A stretch of DNA of 19,844 nucleotides from CAYYNP01 sp964472545. GTDB taxonomy: Bacteria; Planctomycetota; Planctomycetia; Pirellulales; Thermoguttaceae. Location: assembly GCA_964472545.1 (NCBI GenBank), contig CAYYNP010000189.1, forward strand, positions 1 to 19,844, in the 5' to 3' direction. The position numbers were made by a program, and so were the translations under genes. Shown piece after piece: positions 14,998 through 19,844 of the stretch. The notes below the pieces were generated by a model, which saw only the letters and a list, made by a program, of their open reading frames with translations, made no database searches and was not told where the DNA came from. Each line of letters begins with the position of its first letter. The stretch's first letter is position 1.

Positions 14998-16404
14998 CTA
15001 CTCCGGCAGCGGCTGGTCCTTGGTCTCCGGTGCCCAAATCAGGGCGAACAGGCCCAGGGCAAAGATGAACGAGAGGATCGTGGCCGCTTTGCGGAAGGGC
15101 TCGTCGACGTACCCTTCCAGCATCGTGTTCAAAGACATCAACATCGGCGGGAAGCCGGCGGCCAGGTAGCGCACCGTGTTGTAGCAGAACCCGACGCCAG
15201 TGCCCCGCAACCTCGTGGGGAAGAGTTCGGGGAAGTAGATCGAGTATCCGCCGAACACCGAAAGGTGGGCAAAGCCCATCATCGGCAACATCCAGTACGC
15301 GTCGGTTGCACTGTCGAGGAAGTTGAACACGAAGATCGTCGTACCCAGACACATCAGAAACGCCCAGAAGAACGCCTTCTTGCGGCCCAAGGTGGTTGCG
15401 GCGACGGTAAACGCCAGCATGCCGAAGAACGCGCCGACGTCTTGCAAGGCTGTTGCCCATCCTTTGACGGTGTCGATCGTCTCCTGGGTTTCTCCGTTGG
15501 CCTGAAGCGCACCGGTAATCAACTCGGGTGAGAAGAAGCCGATGCCCCAAAGCCCGGCCATACCGGCCAGCCCCAACGCCACGCCCACATACAGGTTTCG
15601 CCGCCAGACGGGGTGCTTGAATAGGTCGGGGATCGACCCGACGTGCTCGGAGGCATCGGCGCCTTCCTTGACCTTTCGCTTGGCCTCCTTCCAACGTTCC
15701 GGCTCTCGGAGGACCAGCACCATGGGAACCACAAGGATCGCCGGGAGGATCCCGACGAAGAAGATGATCCGCCAACCCGAGTAGCCGAACATGAAGTCCT
15801 GAGCGCCCGGCTGGATCTGCGTGCTCAGCACCGACCCGATGATGTTGCCGGTGGCCGAGAGTGCCTGTAGAGATCCTAGAGCCACGGCCCGAAATCGCCC
15901 GGGCACGCTCTCGGCGACCAGCGTGGTGGCCGCGCCGAACATGCCGCCGACTCCCAAGCCGACGAGAAAGCGATAGATGAGGAATTCGTTGGGGGTGCGC
16001 GACATACCCGAGAGACCGGTAAACCCGGAGTAGATCAGCAGCGTGACGACCATCGTTTTCACGCGCCCTAAGCGGTCGCTCATCATGCCGAAGATGATCC
16101 CGCCGGTGGCCCAGCCGATCAGCATGTAGGCCGTGGCCCAGCCGACCCAACGCTTGACCACGGCGTCGGCCGTGTCGTCCTCGGTCTCCCACTGCTCGAT
16201 CACGTCGGGGTTCTCCGCATCGAGAAGCTCCGAGAGAGCCGGTTGCCGCGCCAGGGCAAAGATCCGCTGGTCCATGCAATCGAACAGCCAGCCGCAGGAG
16301 GCGATGATCACGACCAGCCAGTGATACCGGGTGACCTCGCGATACCACGGCACGACGGGGCCGTCGGGGGACAACTGGGAAGAATCGGTGGGTTGTTTGG
16401 CCAT
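14998..16404 (-). CDS. MFS transporter, sugar/organic acid type
   Basis: This 468-residue protein has about 12 membrane segments and belongs to the major facilitator superfamily, moving small solutes with an ion gradient. The loop between helices 2 and 3 has the family motif (GMMSDRLGRVKT), and FLVGLGVGGMFGAATTLVAE follows in helix 4; GRKK occurs in the second half. The charged loop after helix 1 (LLDAENPDVIEQWETEDDTADAVVKRW) is unusually long. PELFPTRLRGTGVGFCYN near residue 390 is typical of the sugar/metabolite:H+ symporter branch. The start is ATG 16404 with AGGAG upstream. It precedes the Tat-signal sugar isomerase on the same strand, so uptake of a sugar or sugar acid is plausible. Substrate not readable. 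Confidence 0.9.
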   Translation of the reverse strand: MAKQPTDSSQLSPDGPVVPWYREVTRYHWLVVIIASCGWLFDCMDQRIFALARQPALSELLDAENPDVIEQWETEDDTADAVVKRWVGWATAYMLIGWATGGIIFGMMSDRLGRVKTMVVTLLIYSGFTGLSGMSRTPNEFLIYRFLVGLGVGGMFGAATTLVAESVPGRFRAVALGSLQALSATGNIIGSVLSTQIQPGAQDFMFGYSGWRIIFFVGILPAILVVPMVLVLREPERWKEAKRKVKEGADASEHVGSIPDLFKHPVWRRNLYVGVALGLAGMAGLWGIGFFSPELITGALQANGETQETIDTVKGWATALQDVGAFFGMLAFTVAATTLGRKKAFFWAFLMCLGTTIFVFNFLDSATDAYWMLPMMGFAHLSVFGGYSIYFPELFPTRLRGTGVGFCYNTVRYLAAGFPPMLMSLNTMLEGYVDEPFRKAATILSFIFALGLFALIWAPETKDQPLPE

Positions 16405-16442
16405 CTGGAAAGGGACTCCTTCGCTCTGAAGTTCGTACGGCC

Positions 16443-16522
16443 GCTAGCCGGGGGCGGAAGCCCCCGGAGGGCAACGTATCTTCCTGCTACACACCCTCCG
16501 AGGGCTGCCGCCCACGGCTAGT
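16443..16522. repeat. Imperfect 29-base inverted repeat between trxB and MFS genes
   Basis: The arm 16443-16471 (GCTAGCCGGGGGCGGAAGCC...) is matched by the reverse complement of 16494-16522 with about four mismatches; both carry a CTAGCC edge and end GGAGGG. Each arm is itself partly palindromic (GGGGGC...GCCCCC). The 80-base unit resembles dispersed intergenic elements of planctomycetes. It lies between trxB and the MFS gene, both leftward. Confidence 0.65.
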
Positions 16523-16558
16523 GTCCTCAACCCCGCCTCGACCCGCCCGCTGCCAACT

Positions 16559-16585
16559 GCCTACTATCTACCGCCTACTATCTAC
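16559..16585. repeat. 14-base tandem repeat at the trxB 3' end
   Basis: GCCTACTATCTAC occurs twice with a 14-base period (16559-16571 and 16573-16585), immediately beyond the trxB stop at 16590. On the leftward strand it reads as GTAGATAGTAG repeats. A short pyrimidine-rich simple repeat with no evident role. Confidence 0.6.
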
Positions 16586-16589
16586 TCCT

Positions 16590-17636
16590 CTACTCCCCCT
16601 GCGCCGCCAGCCACCGCTCCGCGTCCAACGCTGCCATACACCCCGTTCCCGCCGCGGTGACCGCCTGACGAAAGTAGTCGTCGGCCACGTCGCCGGCGGC
16701 AAACACGCCTTCGACGCTGGTGTAAGTCCGCCCGGGCGTGGTCCATTTGAGGTACTGCTTCTCGTTCACCTCGAGCTTGCCTTTGAGGAAGGCCGTGTTG
16801 GGCGTGTGGCCGATCGCCAGAAAGACGCCGGTGACGTCTAACTCGAGGTCGTCCTCGCCGGCCGTGCTCGCCAGCCGCACGCCGGTCACGCCGTCGGTGT
16901 CGGTGCCGAGCACCTCGTCGAGCGTGCGGTTCCACTGGATGTCGATCTTGGGGTTATCCAGCGCCCGTTGGGCCATGATCTTCGACGCCCGCAACTCGTC
17001 GCGGCGGTGGACGACGTAGACCGTGCTGGCGAACTTGGTCAGATAGTCGGCCTCTTCGATGGCAGAGTCGCCGCCTCCGATTACGGCCACCGGCTTCTCG
17101 CGATAGCGCGGAAAGGCCCCGTCACACACGGCACATGCACTCACGCCGAGGTTCTTGAATCGCTCTTCCGAAGGCAGGCCCAGGTAGTTCGCCCGGGCGC
17201 CGGTGGCCACGATCAGGGCGGCCGTCTCATGAGCGCTGCCGTCGGAGGCGGTCAGCTTGAAGGGACGGGTGTCGAAATCCACGTCGACGATGTCGTCGGT
17301 AATCACCCGGGTGCCGAAGTTGACCGCTTGCTGACGAATCAGTTCCATCAACTCCGGCCCGCTGACGCCTTCTTTGGCATGCGGGGCCATGATCTGCCGC
17401 CGGGCCGAGTCGATCGAGTTATCGAGATAGGCCTCCAGATCGCCGGCGGGAAAGCCGGGGTAGTTCTCCACTTCGGTCGTCAGGGCGAGTTGGCCCATGG
17501 GGAACGTGCCGGCCGCTTGGTTCTCGGCCGTCATGGCCCCCTCGAACAGAAGCGGCTCGAGCGCCGCCCGGGCCGTGTAGATCGCCGCCGTCCAACCGGC
17601 CGGGCCGCTGCCGATGATAATCACTTTCTCGGGCAT
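16590..17636 (-). CDS. trxB: Thioredoxin reductase (NADPH)
   Basis: TrxB is the flavoenzyme that passes electrons from NADPH to thioredoxin in the cytoplasm. FAD binding is shown by IIIGSGPAGWTAAIYTARA at the N-terminus and GVFAAGDV near residue 310. NADPH binding is shown by VIGGGDSAIEEA (about residues 185-196) and VHRRDELRAS. The redox pair is C168-AV-C171 in ACAVCDGA. At 348 residues it is longer than usual (about 310-325), mainly because of an insertion of about 25 residues between YPGFPAG (60-65) and SGPELM (92-97). The start is ATG 17636 behind GGAG; the frame continues upstream only through a palindromic repeat. It diverges from cstA. Confidence 0.96.
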   Translation of the reverse strand: MPEKVIIIGSGPAGWTAAIYTARAALEPLLFEGAMTAENQAAGTFPMGQLALTTEVENYPGFPAGDLEAYLDNSIDSARRQIMAPHAKEGVSGPELMELIRQQAVNFGTRVITDDIVDVDFDTRPFKLTASDGSAHETAALIVATGARANYLGLPSEERFKNLGVSACAVCDGAFPRYREKPVAVIGGGDSAIEEADYLTKFASTVYVVHRRDELRASKIMAQRALDNPKIDIQWNRTLDEVLGTDTDGVTGVRLASTAGEDDLELDVTGVFLAIGHTPNTAFLKGKLEVNEKQYLKWTTPGRTYTSVEGVFAAGDVADDYFRQAVTAAGTGCMAALDAERWLAAQGE

Positions 17637-17670
17637 GAAGACTCCATCTCGTTCTGCCGGTATTGCAGTA

Positions 17671-17749
17671 GACGAAAAGGGGACAGGCACCTTTTGTGCG
17701 AAGCACCCTTCGGGCCGTTCCGGCAAAAGGTGCCTGTCCCCATTTCGTC
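17671..17749. repeat. 25-base inverted repeat in the trxB-cstA gap
   Basis: The arm at 17671-17695 (GACGAAAAGGGGACAGGCAC then CTTTT) and the reverse complement of 17725-17749 agree at 24 of 25 bases. The 29-base centre holds GTGC-GAA-GCAC and other small stems, so the whole unit can fold into one long hairpin. The GGGGACAGGCACC...GGTGCCTGTCCCC arms are a style of dispersed intergenic repeat I recognise from planctomycetes and other bacteria. A similar half lies at 19825-19844. Frames reading through it give false N-terminal extensions for both neighbours. Confidence 0.8.
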
Positions 17750-17892
17750 TCCCTTTTCGTCACCGGGAGCGCAATCCAGCCATTATAGGGTCGGCCGTGT
17801 CGGCGCCCAGCGTCGGTGGTTGTCGGAAGTCGGCTGGCGGGCTATGGTTGAGCCAACACTCACTCTCAATCGGCCGATCAGAGAGGACCTCA

Positions 17893-19779
17893 ATGACGAC
17901 TTTGCTGATCGCGTTGCTAGCTTTCGGGGGCTATATAGTCGCCTACCATACGTACGGTCGCTGGCTCGCCCGCCGGGTTTTTGCCCTGGATCGCAACGCC
18001 CCGGTTCCCAGCAAGCAACTCCGCGACGACCTCGACTACGTGCCCACCAAGAAAGAGGTGATTTTCGGCCATCACTTCACCAGCATCGCCGGAACCGGCC
18101 CGATCGTGGGGCCGGCAATTGCCGTCTTCTGGGGGTGGCTGCCCGCACTGCTATGGGTAGTATTCGGATCGATCCTCGTCGGAGCGGTCCACGATTTCTC
18201 GGCTCTGGTGGTCTCGCTGCGCAATCAGGGCCATTCGCTGGGCGAGATCGCCGGACGAATGATCGCCCCACGGGCACGCATCCTCTTCCTGCTGATTCTC
18301 TTCTTTGCCCTGACGATCGTGCTGGCCGTGTTTGGCCTGGTGATTGCCATCGTGTTTGCCGGCTATCCCGAGTCGATCCTCTCGGTTTGGATCGAGATCC
18401 CGCTGGCCGTGGGTATCGGCTTCTGGGTCTATCGCAAGGGCGGAGGCCTGCTGGTGCCGTCGCTGTTGGCCTTGGGGGTGATGTACATCGCAATCTGGAT
18501 TGGCGCCTACTATCTGCCAATCGATCTGGCGGCAATCTTCAAGATCCCGTTGATCGGCGAGCAGTTTGCCAACGCCGTGGTGATCTGGACGTTGATTCTG
18601 CTGGTCTACTGCTTCGTTGCCTCGGTGCTGCCGGTTTGGACGCTCTTGCAGCCGCGCGACTTCATCAACAGCCATCAACTGATGCTGGCCCTGGGGTTGC
18701 TGGTCGTGGGACTGGCGGTGGCGTCGCTAACCGGCGCAGCAAACCTGTTCACTGCGGCCCCGCCGATCGCCAAGGATATCCCGGCCGACGCGCCGCCGAT
18801 CATGCCGTTTCTGTTCATCACGGTCGCCTGCGGCGCGGTCAGCGGGTTCCACTGCCTGGTCAGTAGCGGCACGACCAGCAAGCAGATCTCCAACGAATGC
18901 CACGCCCAGTACGTCGGTTACGGCAGCATGTTGTTGGAGAGCATGTTGGCGACGATCGTGATCCTGGCCTGTTGTGCGGGTGTGGGCATGGGGGTCGTGG
19001 CTCGCAAGAAGACCAGCACGTTCAGTTACCAGTACAACGCGGTCGCCGACGCTTCCGGCAACCAGATCGTCGGCCAAAAAGCCTGGCGGCATCACTACCA
19101 GACCGACGTGGCTGCGGGCGGGGGTTGGGCAAATCACAAGTTGCCCAAGAAGGTCGGAGCCTTCATCGAAGGCGGCGGCAATTTCCTCACGTCGGTCGGG
19201 CTGCCGCTGAAGATCGCCATCGGCATCGTGGCCGTATTGGTGGCCAGCTTCGCCGCCACCACGATCGACACGGCCACTCGACTGCAACGCTACGTGATCC
19301 AGGAACTAGGCAGCACGATCCGCCTCAAGCCGCTGACGAATCGCTACGTGGCCACCGCCGTTGCGCTGGTGCTCGCCGGGGCCGTGGCACTATTGGTAGG
19401 CGAGAACCCGGGCGGCGGCGGCATGCAACTCTGGCCGCTGTTCGGAGCGATCAACCAGTTGTTGGCCGGGCTGGCGTTTCTGGTGGCCGCGTTCTATCTT
19501 TGGCGCCGCAATAAGCCGATCTGGTTCGTCATCCCGCCGGTGCTGTTTCTGATGGTGATGCCCGCCTGGGCGATGCTCTGGCAGATGTTCAACCCCGACA
19601 GCGGGTGGCTGCAAACGCAGCGCTACGGGCTGCTCTCGGTCGGCGTGATCGTGTTGGCCTTGCAGGCGTGGATGATCGTCGAAGGGCTGTTGGTGTGGCG
19701 CAAGGCCAAGGGCGTGTTGGAAGAGCCGCTGCCACCGCCGCAATCCAAGCCGGCGCTGGAGGGCGGCCGCTCCTGCTGA
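17893..19779 (+). CDS. cstA: CstA-family carbon starvation / peptide transporter
   Basis: CstA proteins are inner-membrane transporters linked to peptide or pyruvate uptake during carbon starvation. The N-terminal signature is clear: PSKQLRDDLDYVPTKKEVIFGHHFTSIAGTGPIVGPAIA (about residues 36-75). Later family blocks are CGAVSGFHCLVSSGTTSKQI and FAATTIDTATRLQRYVIQE. About 16 hydrophobic segments fill the 628 residues, within the family range of 550-720. The start is ATG 17893 behind AGAGGA, where the first membrane helix begins; an upstream open frame from 17614 crosses the palindromic repeat and is not family-like. It diverges from trxB with a 256-base gap. A central soluble loop (KKTSTFSYQYNA...HHYQTDVAAGG) has no name. 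The final tail is proline-rich. Confidence 0.94.
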   Translation: MTTLLIALLAFGGYIVAYHTYGRWLARRVFALDRNAPVPSKQLRDDLDYVPTKKEVIFGHHFTSIAGTGPIVGPAIAVFWGWLPALLWVVFGSILVGAVHDFSALVVSLRNQGHSLGEIAGRMIAPRARILFLLILFFALTIVLAVFGLVIAIVFAGYPESILSVWIEIPLAVGIGFWVYRKGGGLLVPSLLALGVMYIAIWIGAYYLPIDLAAIFKIPLIGEQFANAVVIWTLILLVYCFVASVLPVWTLLQPRDFINSHQLMLALGLLVVGLAVASLTGAANLFTAAPPIAKDIPADAPPIMPFLFITVACGAVSGFHCLVSSGTTSKQISNECHAQYVGYGSMLLESMLATIVILACCAGVGMGVVARKKTSTFSYQYNAVADASGNQIVGQKAWRHHYQTDVAAGGGWANHKLPKKVGAFIEGGGNFLTSVGLPLKIAIGIVAVLVASFAATTIDTATRLQRYVIQELGSTIRLKPLTNRYVATAVALVLAGAVALLVGENPGGGGMQLWPLFGAINQLLAGLAFLVAAFYLWRRNKPIWFVIPPVLFLMVMPAWAMLWQMFNPDSGWLQTQRYGLLSVGVIVLALQAWMIVEGLLVWRKAKGVLEEPLPPPQSKPALEGGRSC

Positions 19780-19824
19780 CGGCCGACGTCCCCAGGAGAA
19801 CTGCAAAGTCGATTCGCGGGAGTG

Positions 19825-19844
19825 GAAAAGGGGGACTGGCTCCG
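19825..19844. repeat. Partial copy of the GGGGACAGGCACC-type repeat at the window edge
   Basis: GAAAAGGGGGACTGGCTCCG at the right edge resembles the arm GAAAAGGGGACAGGCACC at 17674 onward, allowing one added G and two substitutions. The window ends before a second arm could appear. If real, repeats of this type flank cstA on both sides. Confidence 0.35.

Noticed and set aside
14774..16474. 566-codon minus-strand open frame
   Set aside because: It overlaps the MFS gene in another frame on the same strand and reads as arginine-rich low complexity; the MFS frame has clear membrane helices and motifs.
17637..17726. N-terminal extension of TrxB
   Set aside because: The extension translates the palindromic repeat; MPEKVIIIGSGPAG with GGAG upstream is the normal family start.
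17820..17848. Sigma-70 promoter for cstA (TTGTCG / TATGGT)
   Set aside because: Spacing of 17 is right but the -10 matches only four of six bases; too weak to list.
17614..17892. N-terminal extension of CstA
   Set aside because: The added residues come from the trxB start region and the inverted repeat; the family begins at ATG 17893, which has an SD.
16968..18866. 632-codon plus-strand open frame
   Set aside because: It crosses antisense trxB, the palindromic repeat and an out-of-frame part of cstA, so it cannot be a real gene.

Overview
The window is GC-rich bacterial DNA, most likely from a planctomycete (Pirellulales-like) or a close PVC relative. This is inferred from several traits. 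There is a seven-gene V/A-type ATPase operon of the E-DUF2764-A-B-D-I-K kind, which I recall from Chlamydiae, spirochaetes and Bacteroidetes. There is a Tat-exported sugar-phosphate-isomerase-like protein of the type common in planctomycetes. The thioredoxin reductase carries an insertion, and the gaps between genes are full of palindromic repeats. No rRNA, tRNA or CRISPR array was seen.

Layout. Positions 1-549 hold no convincing gene but contain a broken C-terminal piece of a zinc-ribbon protein whose intact relative lies at 12354-12923. Next come a two-domain universal stress protein (550-1377) and a CaCA-type Na+(H+)/Ca2+ antiporter (1400-2383), then a convergent small membrane protein (2388-2879). 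After about 600 bases without a recognised gene, the ATPase operon runs from 3501 to 11327. The peripheral stalk E, DUF2764 protein, catalytic A, non-catalytic B and central stalk D are followed by the membrane I (a-type) and K (c-type) subunits. The K subunit keeps most of the residues that bind Na+ in the Enterococcus hirae rotor, so the enzyme may pump or use Na+. A 13-codon leader frame sits directly before the A subunit and its stop overlaps the A start.

From about 11330 to 13550 lies an accessory segment. It has a minimal tyrosine recombinase (catalytic domain only) behind its own candidate promoter and operator repeats, a convergent zinc-ribbon protein, an AT-richer stretch with clustered direct and inverted repeats (five copies of a CCTAAG-type motif), and a possible small membrane protein.

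The last third holds three leftward genes and one rightward gene. The leftward genes are a Tat-signal TIM-barrel sugar isomerase/epimerase-like protein (13815-14744), an MFS transporter (14998-16404) and thioredoxin reductase (16590-17636). The rightward gene is a CstA-family carbon-starvation/peptide transporter (17893-19779). Each gap here carries a palindromic repeat. The 25-base inverted repeat before cstA has a similar half-copy at the right edge of the window. The isomerase and MFS genes plausibly form a sugar uptake and catabolism pair. The stress protein, antiporter and Na+-type ATPase may be linked by ion homeostasis, but that is inference from proximity.
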